Shown here piece by piece: positions 47,859 to 59,800 of a stretch of DNA of 64,000 nt; the stretch's first letter is position 1, and each line of letters starts with the position of its first letter. This stretch comes from Rachycentron canadum (lineage: Eukaryota > Chordata > Actinopteri > Carangiformes > Rachycentridae): positions 9,108,269-9,172,268 of the forward strand of contig CM076650.1 in NCBI GenBank assembly GCA_038496675.1, given 5' to 3'. Under the pieces are notes generated by a model. The model did not search any database. It was not told the origin of the DNA and was given only the letters and a program-made list of their open reading frames with translations. The translations under genes and the position numbers were made by a program.

Positions 47859-50800
47859 CTTAGTGTCAATTCTTGAGTAGGAAAGAATAAATCATTGTTG
47901 CATATTGAATGAATAATGTTCAGTTAATCATTATTTCAAGCGTTTCTCAGAAACTATCAACCAGCAGATTTAACAGTGGGCACTCTACTTGAAAAAACTG
48001 CCTTTGGAAGTTTTAGCAACATTGAACCTTAGTATGTACAGTTGTAGAATATTTTGCATAAATCCTGATAATATTCTGTCACTTGAATTTCCACTAGTGC
48101 CCCCACTGCAGTCTGCCAGCCCCATTTAAGTGAAGCAGCTGGTGCCTTGCAAACAATCAATGAAAAGATGTGGCCAGCAGAGTGCCACAAGGAACTAGCT
48201 AGCCATTTCATTAAGTTAAAAATCAGTGAACCTGGAAACTCTATCATCCACTGGGTGAAAAGCCAATTATTCTTAGTACACAGTACAATAATTCTTTATT
48301 ACTATGCAACATTCATATCTTCCACAAGTGCTCTCACAATAATAGTTTTGCAAATGTTGCCAGTATTGTTTTCCAACTGCTATCGATTGAAGTGTCATTT
48401 GAGCAGATAGAGCATATTTTGCAAAATGCATAAATATTGGTATAGTATTTAGCATGCTGTGCACATTTTATGTAGTGGTGAAAGAATGTGTGGGCCAATT
48501 CCTAGTCCTGTCTGCCCTCTTTGTCATTATCAATTAGACTTTATTTCCCAGTAGACTAATAACTTACTCCCACAGTGTGTGGTGGAAGACCCTGATCCTG
48601 CTGCTGTGTTTTAACATTATCTCAGTACTATTGCTGCAGTGTGATGCACACAGTGAGCAGAAGAGACGATCAGCTCAAGTATTATATCATTTTATATGCA
48701 TGTAAATTTTGCACACCACCACAGTCCACACATAATACAGCATGTGGGACTTCATAGAGTCCATTTTTTAGTATTTTCAGTTATACTGGATCAAATGCTT
48801 TTCTGGAAACGGTGTGTATCTGTACATTCTGCTCATACAACTACAGTCAGACAGGTAAGGTTAATTAGATGACACATGATATATGGCTTCCCCCGACCTC
48901 TCTGTGGTTACTCATCTTTTGTCCCATCATTCATGCTTTTTACAGACTTTAGCACCATTAGGCTGACTCAGACCCTCTTCACTGCTTTGAAGGGGTCCCT
49001 AAGGCACCCAGAACATTTTTAAGGTGAAAAATACTGATACATTATCTTTGTCAACTATCAACACTGGGTTTTGCTGTTTCAGAGTGCAGGAGTACATTTG
49101 AAAAATGTGATGGCTAGATTAAAAAAATAAATAAAAAATGAAAAAAACTTCATGTCCACAGGGGTAGGTGTCTTGTTAATATAATTTAAATTAGCCTTTA
49201 TTTAATTTAATCTATTTTGAAAAAAGGTCTTAATAAATGAATTTGTTAGTTTCAGGCTAACATAAGATATAACTAAATAAAAACCCACAGCAGTAGTGGT
49301 AGTGCTTTTATGCTAAATACTAGTTAATGTAATACAAGTATCTTTGCATTCATTTAATTAAAACGATTAAATGCTGACAGGAAAGTTTTGTTCCTAATTA
49401 GACTTTATACCTGTGGCTGTCAACTTAAATGGGCTTAAATGTAAATGTTTTACTGATAATTTATTTCAGTTTATCTTTGAGTAAATTTTAAAATTTCATA
49501 GCTGCCGTCTCTCTGGAGAGGTGTACAGAATATAACGACAAAAGCCCCTTTGGACATTTGTTTCTGTTGTCTATCACTTTTACCACTGTTAACCTTCAGT
49601 GGCTCAGTACTCTGCTGTCTCAGCTGGCAATCACTGCGGTCCAATGAAGACAGACTCAGTGCCTCATTTTGTTTCTTTTCCACACTGGTGGCTCACATAC
49701 GCACACTTTGACTTGACAATGTAATTCTATCGTGACACTTTGGAAAGTCATTTTGGTTGATTAAAATCCAGTTCTGAATGCCAAGAGCCAGAGATGTCAC
49801 TGGTTTCCTTTAGGTGGCGAGAAGGAAATTAAACTTATTTCAGTTAAACTCCTGTCCTCCCATTGTCTACTGCTGTCAGGAGGACGGCAGAAGTCTACCC
49901 AATCTGGGAACAGCAATACACAAAAACATTAGGCTTCACAGAGAGGCCATAGCCCTTTCAATTCATACATAACATGTGGTTGAAAATTGAAGAAGTGTTC
50001 TGCTAACCACAAAATGCAATGTCTTCACAGAGACTTTGCAAAACACAAAAACTGGCCCGCTCTAGCTCTGCACTGATTAATACTCAGTTGTGAAGGGAGC
50101 CTTTCTACTTCTGCTGTGTCTTATTTACTGAGGTGAATACATTTTACAGAAATCAAAGTTTGGTGACAGGAACTAGACGAAGAGAAAGAAGCAGGAAGCC
50201 TAACCTTGATCAGAAGACTAGTACCTGCAGAGCCAGAGGTCCAACCTATGGCCAGCATTCTTTACTAGTTTGTTGAAGTGTATGTCAGGTACCATTTGTT
50301 GAGTGAAGTGGGAACAATAGCTGCATGAGACTGCAGAGAGAGAGAACCCTTTATTCACAATAAAGTGTTACAAAGTTAGACACATGGCGCTAAGTCATTG
50401 AAATGTATTTTAAGGTCCCATTGTAGACAACCAAGAGGAGAGATGGATTTGATATGAGCCAGACAAGACTTAGGGCAGCTGGGAGGATCAGGAGTGATGC
50501 CATATGTAAACTCCTCTTAGCTAATGTTTACAATTACCGTGGTAGCAAATTGGAGATTGGTGGCCAGTTTGCATATCAAATGGTGCTGAGGAGGAACTCT
50601 TTGGCTTTGGTGGACTCGGATATGTTTACTCGGCAAACAACAGTTTAATTGGGAAAATAATTTTCCAGCTGCTGTGGATTTGAGGAAGAGGGTGAGTGCG
50701 GGTATGTATCTGGGCATTTACAGTAATCAGTACCAGGCTCCTAAATAATTAAAACCAGCCAAGGGGAAATTAATGGACCTAGATTGTTACAGGGCTCCAT

Positions 50801-53288
50801 CATGATAAGACCACCAACCACACAGCCTCTTAAACAGGCCTATCAGGATTCACTGCATGTGACAGTTGCAATTCTGTGTTCTGATGCCTAATTGATCCTC
50901 ATGGAGATTGCCTGCAGAGAGAGCTTCCAACAAAGTGCAGGAACTGGAGAAGTATTGACAAAATGTTGGGGAGACTCAGATGGAAGTACACATGCTATTG
51001 AGCAGGAAAGGCTTCCTTAGGGCAATCTTGATTCTCGATAAATGTTATGGTATAGGTTGTAGTGAATGGGATGCAGCCTCACGCTTCCCAAATGCCTCTG
51101 TTCATTAGAAGATGTAGATTTGACATATCTGCTCCATATGTAGATTTAATGTTACGTGAGAAAGAGACAACAACATACTGTCTCATTTGGAGACTGTAAA
51201 GTTCAACCAAAATGAAAGAAAAGGGGCCAAAGATCCTGGCCAAAAACCATAAAAGATGGGAAGATGCAGGGCCAGCCATGCATTGGAGCGTTGCTCCCAG
51301 CACCTTCCCCTAACCTATCAAGAGGGAAAATGAACCAACCTTAATCAAATAAAAGCGAATAACTAGAGTACCAGAGGTCTCCAGCCCCAACTAAAACAAC
51401 ACAGACCCAGCAATGTAAAACATACTGGGGAGAAACCTGCCTGGGAAAAGAGAGGAAATAAAAACCTCCTCACCACCTGCTGTGTGCTGTCCAGCCTGTG
51501 TGTGCTCTCCTTCCCCCCTCCACACAGCCTGCTCCTATATTCCCACAGAGTAGCAATTGTACTCAGGTGCTACAGAAGAGGAGGAGAGGAAGGAGGTGCA
51601 ACAGAGAAAGCCAAGGAAGAGAGAGCAGCTACACAAACCACAGGCCACACATAACATGACACAGTAGTAAACTGTAGGTAAAAGTGCTAATGAATGTATG
51701 CTATTGAATAGTATTATGTGATTATGTGTGTGTGTCTCTGAGTATGTGTGTGTGAGTGAAAGCAAGGGGCAGAGACAAAGATATGAAGGGAGAGTCATTA
51801 CCTAAAATTGGGTAAGACATCCAGTACAAGTAGCTTGGAAAGGGCAGACAAAGCTACAGCATCTTCAGATTCAATATGTCGATGCCCCTAAAGGGCCTGT
51901 ACCATTTTCATTGTAAATGCTTGGCCAGTCCATCCACACTTGCTGCATAGAGACTGTTTATACTTTACCGAATCCACTGTCCTAACAGACTTACAGTTGC
52001 TTCCTTTCCACTTCCTCTTTCACTCTCATCTTTTTCTCCCCTTGAGTCTCCCTTGTGGCATAGGAGTCATTAGGAAGTGGGCAGATGCACTTTGTCAAGG
52101 TGGCCATGCAATCCCTTGCCCTTCAGGCTGAGTCTGGCTGAGCTGGACCTGCACAGTGTTGCTCTAAGAGAAAAGCAAGGGCAGATGAAGAAGTGGAGGG
52201 AGATGAATAGATACCAGTGGTAGGAGACATTGAAAATGAGAAAAAATTTGAAAAGGACATAGATGGATAGGTGCATGCAGCCCAAACAATTACTCTTGTG
52301 TGACTCGCCTAGAATTTGCTCTGTCTATAAATTGAAAGTAGCTTGTGCGTGCATCAATTATAAAACGTAGTTACAGATAACCTTTGTCTTTATTCAAAAA
52401 CAATTATCCTACTCTTATCTTAGATATTAATATCCTTTAGAGAAATTAAATGAAAACAAATGTCCTTTATGTTGCTGGTAAATTCTCAGATTAATTAAAG
52501 CCTGCTTTTTTTCAATTGACCTATTGTATTTGTTAATTATAACAATTTTGTCACAAAATGTCACATTTTTAGGTCTAATCTGAGTTGTAACATATTCTTT
52601 GTGGGGGCATCAAAATCTAGCTTGCTTTCTCTGTGATATGCAAATGCTAGTGCTTGATATTTCCAGATTCCTGCCTTGTGCACAACAATCTTTTGAAAAT
52701 CAGTACTTTGGAAGAAGCTATAAGTGTATGATCGAAACTGCATTAGGGAGTGCAGAAACATGGTCTCCAGCCCCAAAGGAAAAGTTTCAATGACACATAC
52801 AGTAGAATGACTAGCTGCCTCTGTGTCAGTGCCAGTTGTCAGAGCAATCAGGCACCCAGCTGGACTATCATTTGGTGCCACTGAGGTGGTTTCAAAAGTA
52901 ATAGGATTTCTTGCCCTGCAGAAACACACTAGTCCTTCTGTGTGTGTTTGACCAAGAGGAATGGAGAGGCATGAGGAAAAGAAGTCCAGGACAATGTGGG
53001 GCTTTCTTCTGATTGAAAACAAACTCATTATTTCCCCTCAGGTGGAAACACAGTTTTATTTCCAAAATCATGTTTTATGGCTTTTTTTTCTTTTCTGTTT
53101 CAATTGCATTCTCCCCTCTGACATTTTTTGTTATTTTGATAAGAGGGGTTACAAAGGCAAGATCAAGAGTGTAACAGGTGCAGGTGTGACTTTGTCTTCC
53201 TTGCTATTTTCTTTATCTTTTTCATTAGTACATTAGCACAAAACTGCAGGACTTATCATCATAAAGGTACCCATTATAAAACTAGCAT

Positions 53289-53289
<1 letters not shown>
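47859..53289. other. non-coding DNA with possible conserved block
   Basis: No gene is recognised. The part at 50640-50935 is repeat-free with TAATTA/CTAATTGATC-type cores (near 50744 and 50888) and could be conserved. The 155-codon minus-strand frame at 52561-53028 is the longest uninterrupted one that does not cross the gap, but it has no domain or good promoter and is probably chance. Confidence 0.35.

Positions 53290-53329
<40 letters not shown>
53290..53329 (+). repeat. (CA)n microsatellite
   Basis: Twenty uninterrupted CA units. Confidence 0.97.
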
Positions 53330-53332
<3 letters not shown>

Positions 53333-54559
53333 AGATGCACATGTTTCTTGGCGTATACAAATAAATCGCACAGTCATGCTTAAGAGAAATGCATTTTATT
53401 AACTCTATATTACATAATGAAAGCCAGCCTGACTGACAACCATTGCAAAATGACAGCTTGGAGGCATGCTCTGCCACAAAGCATCAGTTTGCCATTTAAC
53501 AGAGACGAGTATGGACATCACAGTGGGTGATGTTGCAGTGAATATGACCTGCATGCAAAGACTATAATTGTACCTTTCTTAAGCACAATGTTTGCCATTA
53601 TGGCCTAGATCTTGTAGGCATATGCCTCTCTGCAATGCAGTAGAATTTTCTGCAAATTTTTACTGGAAGGAACAGCACTAAGAGAGGTCGGCAACAACAA
53701 CAAATAGGCTTGCTCATAAAGCAATAAACAGTCACATACAGAAAGTATACTGAATAAGCTGCATTGCTATATTCTGTTGATCTTCTATCTTTGAACTGTG
53801 CAGATTTCCTCTGAACCACCTCTTCAGTTTTCATTTTTGATGGTGGGTAATTTGGTATTTTATATTTCATTTTGTACTGAATTCATATGTGATTTGCATG
53901 TTTGAGAGCCGAAAAATATTTTTTTTAATTAAAAAATGGTCTTGATTACCTTTTTAATTTATAGTTTGTAATAATGCTAAATGACAAGTTCCTCCAGGAT
54001 ATCAGTGGATGTGGTAAGCTCCTCATACATCCCCTGCTCTGGTTAATTACCGAGATGTAATCAGTCATTGTTGCCCTTTTGAGCTGAATTAGACAGCTCC
54101 TGATGCGTCTTGTCACAAGATCAATATGGTTACCAATTTAATAAGTAGGTAAGTGTGTCAACTGTTGACTGATGAGTTAAATACATTCCCTATTTTTTCC
54201 CTATATATTTCTTATTGTATCTACACTTTTCTTTGAGACTACTAACACATTACAGAAAAGTGTAATAATGTTTTCTGATGTTAAAGGGACATGATCAGAT
54301 GCGTGGCGTGTATCCTCTTTAATGCTTTGGGAATCACTGGGTGGTGTTGTGCCTGTATGAAAATAAAGACTTGGTGCACTTGGCACTGGTCAGCATTGCC
54401 TCCAGAAAGGGTCATGTGTGTTGCCATTTCTTTGAAGAGGGGCAATTGACTTCTGCTTGAAATGTAGCGGTATGTGTAAGGATCACTTCAGTGTCCCCAG
54501 GGTGGTGGAACTCTCTCTGTGAACTATCTGATTGATCCTAAACTTAAATCTGAAACTCA
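53330..54559. other. non-coding DNA, no recognised element
   Basis: Only short unsupported frames (53598-53870 and 54201-54386, minus strand). Nothing else is seen. Confidence 0.45.
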
Positions 54560-54690
54560 GTTGATCTGCTTCTCCTTTCCATCGACAGGAGCCAGTTGAG
54601 GTGGGAATATGCCAATTGAGGACACCCATTGGTAAGCATAGCTGTCGCCTGCATGAGGAGACTGGCCTGGGAGCTTCTTATGATTTTAGC
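54560..54690 (+). mobile_element. RTE-type LINE 3'-end scrap
   Basis: 'cttctcctttccatcgacag' followed by 'gagccagttgaggtggg' matches the tail coding text of RTE-type LINEs ('cttcacatcgagaggagccagctgaggtgg'), which encodes an IERSQLRWLGH-like peptide. The rest is diverged. By chance it is flanked by AG and GTAAG, which imitates an exon. Confidence 0.5.
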
Positions 54691-55024
54691 TGACCAGATC
54701 AGGTATGTCTCTTGTTCCATGGGTTGGAAATGTGTCATACAAAAGCAGAAATGCTTAAAACCAGATTGTTAGATTGACCATTTAGCTTATTGGGAAGCCT
54801 GTGTTTAGCCTGCCTACATTTTTACACGTCTGAGTTACTATGAAAGGCCCAGTCTACTCTCAGTCTGTTCCCACTTGTTGAACTGTGAATGTCATGGGTT
54901 CCCATCTGTCCTGCAGTGCAAAGCTCTAGAACCGAAAGCTTCAAAAATGCATTTGTATCTGGAGTGTTCACAATAACATTAATGATCTAACATTGCCATG
55001 CATTAATGTTGAGGTTTCTTACGA

Positions 55025-55283
55025 CTCTGCACTGGTGACAACTGGAGGCATTTTCGGGTTGTGATTAGATTTTGATGGTCAAAGATCAAAGTTCAAGATC
55101 ACTGTGACCTCACATCCGTTCCATTCTTGTGAAGATGATATATCAAAAACTTAATACAGTAATTATGACAAAAACTATGACAAAAATGCACCTATCACTT
55201 TCAAAGTCTTCACTACATATATTATTAGTGTGGACAGACATAGATGTAAACTGCAGTTTGACTGATTGGCAGAGGCGTATAAC
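55025..55283 (+). repeat. dispersed fish repeat, third copy
   Basis: It contains 'gattagattttgatggtcaa', 'gatcactgtgacctcaca', 'cttcactacatatattatta' and ends 'gactgattggcagaggcgta'. The order is the same as in the copies at 29.7 and 47.6 kb. Confidence 0.65.
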
Positions 55284-56644
55284 TAATACTTGGTAACCAA
55301 TATGTAACACAGTTTGATTGTAAATGATAATGCATCTGTACATCTGTAACATTTACAAATCATTAATTCATCAGTGGATAATGAAAATAATCATTAGTTG
55401 TCACCCAAGAATTTTTACTGTTGGGTCATACATTAAACTTTACCTTGAAATTGTCCAATTCTGGATAAGATAGATGGATGGTACAATAGTCTTGCGCCTA
55501 ATTATAGACTTGTCATTATCTGCTACAGTGAGAATGGTGAACCAAACAGTGCTGACCATTGCTGAACAGAGTTCTTCTTCATTTTCTGCTTGGATGCACA
55601 ACACGTATAACAGGAGGCTTGAGGAGACGAGGGCGGTGAAAGAGGACAAGCTTACAAACTATTACTGCTTTTTTTCCCCCCAATTCATATTTGACTTCAT
55701 TCATTTAATTTCTAGGCTGTTCTGGCCTCATCAGGAAATTTCTCCAAGTGACTCTCTTTCTTGAGATCACTTGTGACCAGGATGGTGGGATGAAAATGAC
55801 CTATTGTCACTTCGCACTTTCGTCTCGATACATGAAATACTGTAAAATCTTGAATGCGATTATACTTGATTGAGGCTCCCCATGGCCGTAACAACATTGA
55901 ATGGTCTCCATGGTGCACCAGCCTTGACTAACTTACACCTGCCTCAGCAGATTTATGCTTTATTAGCAAAGCCTGACCTGCAGGCAACACAAGCACCTTT
56001 GTGGGCCAGCCTTATTTTTCTGAGTGTACTCCACTACTATGTTGGATTCATAGCCCACCTGCCCTTTGAAAAACAATAATGAATAAGTGGATTATGAAAT
56101 TTGATTACTGTTGCACTTGTAATCACACAAGTCTTTTTTCTCCATACACCATATTTCCACTGGTGGTGTGTCAATTTACATTCATTATTGATAGCACAAT
56201 CCCCCCCCCTAGAATGTTTAATCGCCATCTTTAAGTAGGGGCTGCTGTAGAAAGAAAACAGCCATTGCTATTAGGAATTCAGTGTGTTTGTTTTGCATGT
56301 TTTGCAGGCGGGATATTGGCAGATACTAGAAGTATAGCTATAACACTTTCTGCAATCCATTACACAATACAGTGCGTTTTTGATTACAACCACGCATAGC
56401 GACCAGTATACATGAAATAAAGAGCACTATGTATTTACAAAATATGTAAATATGTAAAATGGCTAAAAAAGCAGCTTTCTAAACTCATTGTTATATAGTA
56501 TATTATATGTAATATAGTAATATAATGATTTCGAGTGATTACTCCATCGTTTCCAGTTAGTACTGTGTCAGTACTAGATTTTTCTCTGCTTTTGGACAGA
56601 TAGATATTACAGTGGCTCACAGTCTGGTCACTGCTCCACCAGGT
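55284..56644. other. non-coding DNA, no recognised element
   Basis: The 96-codon frame at 55474-55764 has no recognisable domain. An AT-rich stretch lies at 56420-56530. No gene is supported. Confidence 0.4.
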
Positions 56645-56682
56645 CAACCAGATCAGGGCTCTGAGGAGTCCTGATCTGGTTG
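56645..56682. repeat. perfect 13-bp inverted repeat, 12-base loop
   Basis: The arms CAACCAGATCAGG (56645-56657) and CCTGATCTGGTTG (56670-56682) are exact reverse complements. It lies at about the 5' border of the LINE that follows. Confidence 0.9.
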
Positions 56683-57069
56683 CTGGCTTTGCCGGCTCTG
56701 TTTGAAAACCCTGTTTACTGTTTTATCTGGACTCAATTAAGTAGCTCATTGAAGATCTCCTCCAGCTGGAGATAGAGCTCTGCTGTTAGACTTCCTGTCT
56801 TTAGCCCATGAGTAGCCAGTGGCCCTTGGCTTTGGAGGCTGCAGCAACTCCGACTGCTGCGCCTGCTCTGACTCAGGGTCTCTCTAGTCAAGGCTGTCTT
56901 CCCCTCTATGACCTGTTTGGTGTGGAGGCAATGGGACCATCCCACTCTCAAACCTTTTCTCTTCTGACGTGAAGCCACGTCATATCCTGTGCTCTCCCCC
57001 AATCTGTCTGCTTCGTGCTAAACTCTGTGTGGTCTGCCACCAGAAAACGCACCTCACCACTAGCTCAGC

Positions 57070-57370
57070 CATGGGCACGCCATCCACCTTGACGGGATGC
57101 CCAGAGGCCAACGTCCCGATTTGTCACAGCTGGTGCCTGACAAGCTGTTCCACTCAGCAATATCAGCTCCAGTGACTTCTTTGGCACAACCACCTGTGAC
57201 TCCCCCCACGCACTTAAACATCAGCTCAGGTGGCCAATCACTTAGCTGAGCTGCATCCAACCTATTTGTTAACGCTGAGGTTTCTATGTACAATGGAAAA
57301 CCTGAAACTGAGCAGCCTGATGTTTTAATTGTTGAAGACTCTATCATTAGATTTGTAAAGACCCCTGTAG
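57070..57370 (+). pseudogene. LINE ORF1 esterase-like remnant
   Basis: The frame reads LIVEDSIIRFVK within 57316-57360. It corresponds to the 'IGDSIIR' block with the catalytic Ser of the SGNH-esterase domain carried by ORF1 of many fish L2/CR1-type LINEs. The family Gly is Glu here. The sequence before it (AASNLFVNAEVSMYNGKP) has the character of the ORF1 linker. Everything upstream is uncertain. Confidence 0.4.
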
Positions 57371-58639
57371 TGTTTTTCTGTTTACTCCATTGATGACAGG
57401 TCTTTCATCTGCCAAAATGTCACTATAACCAACAATATTTTTTTTTTTTTTTTGTTTTTTTTATCATCACATAGTTTTGTATTAATTAAAGTAGTTTTTA
57501 TTTTCCGCCTGCCAAGATTGACAGGTTGTGGAGGCCTCAAAAACATTTTCTTGTTCTCCAGTCTCATTTGGTTTTCCCACCTCTGAGTGGTGAGGTTTTC
57601 TTTTATTTCTTTTAAATATTCTTTTTTTATTCAAGATTTTTCAGTTATGTTCTGATATGACTGAGATCCTATTGTTTATTAATATCCATCTTGGTTGCTT
57701 TTCTTCCTCCAATTTTAGTTCTGATTTTATCAAATTGTAAGACTTTTAATTTAACTCAGTATGTCAATTACAAAACCTTGTTTGACCTTTTATTCCCAAT
57801 AGTTTGCCCTCTCTGACAAAGCAGTGCTCTCCCAGGTACCAATCCCCTCTCCTGACCCCAAACTCCCAAACAGATTCCTTCCTGTCCTGTACTTAAATTT
57901 ACTCTCTGTTCTTCTCCGTCAAACTTTTAATGCCATAAACACATGGACACCAAGGCCTCACTGTAGACTCAGTGCTTTTAATAGCTCCTGCTCCTGCACA
58001 ATATTCTTCTCTCATACAAAAAGGCAAAATCATCTTCTCAACCAAAAAAGTGAAAATGAAATAAGGATAAATGTACTGATTTCCTTCTTCTTTTAAACAT
58101 CTGATGTCACCTTATCAAGGGACGCTTATTTCTCACATCTGATAATGAAATAGAGCCATAATCCCAGGATTGTCTTTATAACCATAAACCCTGTGATTGG
58201 TCACCCTCTGACTAGCCAGCTGAATCCTCCCAGAGCTATGTGATGAATATTGTCATTATTTTTATAACATGATAGTGTAGTTTAGGCTGTACATTAACCC
58301 AGAATTCAGAAAGCTTGATGTTGACTCCCTCTCATCTTTAGCACTAACTCACATTTCTCTGAAAACCCTGTTCTTTTTAAAAAAAAATCATCCACCTGCC
58401 CTTCAGTCTGCATTCCCACTTGGTTTCTAAAAGCAGTATTTTAGATGATTGGGCCAGAGGTGTTTGCTAACTGCTCTCCTTCTACTGGCATTTTTCCCTT
58501 TAATTTCAAACATGCCACAGCATATTCCCCCTAGACCTCTTCTTCATTATCATCAGCTATATTTTGTCATGCTTTGGTTTGGTTTATCTCATCTGTCTAA
58601 CAAGTTCTGTTGTGCTTGGAGATGCCATCTGCTCTCTTA

Positions 58640-59800
58640 GACATGCTACCCCCAGTGCAAATCATGCATAGACATAATATTGATTTTCTATGCAGACGAT
58701 GTGAACTTATATGTCCATATAAATCTTGGTACCAATGATGTGTCATCAGTTGTGTCCTGCCTGGATGAAATGAAGAACTGGATGCCTACTAATTAAATTT
58801 TTTGTGCAGTACTGTACTTGTACCAGCTGTAGGGGCATTAACAAATTCTAGTCTAGGGCTTGTATAATAATGGTAAAAAGAAAGGCCTGTAACCTACATT
58901 TCCGACCCTTGAGTTGTCCTTTGACACTGAGCTAGTGCAATCCTGCTTTGTCCAGCTGAGATATTTAAACAAGATTAGGTCGTTCCTACCTGCAATTCTA
59001 GAAAATGGCCACCAATATTTTTATATTCTCCAGACTGTTTAACTGTAGCTGGTCTGTTTTATGGTATTAGCATGACAAAATATCCGAATACTACATGCTG
59101 CTACCAGGCTTTTAACCAAGTGGCAGCCCACCGTGACGTCACCCCTTGGTTTGTGAACTACCGTTTTTGACTGTCGCCATCTTGATTTATTTATTTATTA
59201 TTTGAAATCAGAAGAAAACGTATTTGGAGAAGGTAGAGCTGAGGAGGCATGAGGGGTGGATCTGAGTTGCTCTGTACTTCATCCTGATTGTCATGCTGGT
59301 TGTCGTTTCTGGTACAGTCTGTCAATCATACGGTAGCCACGCCCCAATGCATACCCTGCTTTATTTTCAATTTTGCTCTAAATAATCCCATAATTTAAAA
59401 AATGAGCATCATGTTGTATTGAAGAAGACTTGAAACTAGCAGTTGGGACCATAAACCCATCAGGAAAACGTTTACTGAGGTAATAAATCAAGTGAGAACT
59501 AGGGCCAGTTTTTAAGACATTTCTGCATTGGCTTTTCAGCCCTGGAGTCTACATCCATTTTTATACACAGTCACTGCTTTTAACACATCCTAAGAGAAGC
59601 AACCACATCAAATCTGCGCCAAACCTCTGCTGCCCTCATTGGTTACCTGTGAGTTTTAGAATTGATTTTAAGATTTTACTGCTTGTTATTTAAAGCCTTG
59701 AATGGTCAGGCTCCTGTATATGTCTTCTCTGTATATATCTGTCTAATTGCTGCCTCAGATCCTCTGGCAGGGTTTCAAATTGTATGTATTCTAGAGTCTA
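58640..59800 (+). pseudogene. LINE reverse transcriptase remnant
   Basis: The frame from FYADDVNLYVHINLG (58686 onward) through VSSVVSCLDEMKNWM is open to a TAA near 58794. It contains the YADD catalytic core of the polymerase. Just before it, MLPPVQIMHRHNIDF (from about 58645) lies in another frame. After frameshifts, 'AATRLLT' precedes 59116. Following the insertion the protein resumes at about 59585, with HWLPVSFRIDFKILLL from 59637 ended by a TAA. The order and spacing are those of L2/CR1-type polymerases. It is not functional. Confidence 0.75.
59117..59575 (+). mobile_element. non-autonomous element inserted in the LINE
   Basis: A 459-base block separates two adjacent parts of the LINE polymerase and is flanked by the 9-base direct repeat GCTTTTAAC (59108-59116 and 59576-59584), a target-site duplication. 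The interior has 'gtgacgtcaccccttggttt', 'gtcgccatcttg', 'ttctgcattggcttttcagc' and, at its right end, 'ttttatacacagtc', all parts of a common fish non-autonomous repeat. An 8-9-bp duplication would suit a hAT-type transposase, but I see no matching terminal inverted repeats. Confidence 0.8.

Larger units (their letters stand above)
56750..59800 (+). mobile_element. degraded L2/CR1-like LINE
   Basis: An ORF1-like esterase motif (57316-57360), a YADD reverse-transcriptase core (58686-58700), and the 'AATRLLT' and 'HWLPVSFRIDFKILLL' C-terminal blocks appear in the correct order on the + strand. They are separated by stops and frameshifts, a T-rich run at 57438-57463, and an inserted non-autonomous element at 59117-59575. 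The 5' border and the endonuclease part (57600-58440) are not clearly readable. Confidence 0.7.

Noticed and set aside
52561..53028. 155-codon frame on the minus strand
   Set aside because: No domain, no promoter or splice context, and overlapping frames on the + strand are also open. It is best explained by chance, though a protein search would settle it.
54580..54624. Small exon-like block between 'cgacag' and 'gtaagc'
   Set aside because: The sequence matches the 3' coding end of RTE-type LINEs (ATCGA.AGGAGCCAG.TGAGGTGG). The splice-like borders are accidental.
56733..57347. Two adjacent minus-strand frames of 89 and 95 codons
   Set aside because: They are antisense to the ORF1-like part of the L2/CR1-type LINE and have no features of their own.
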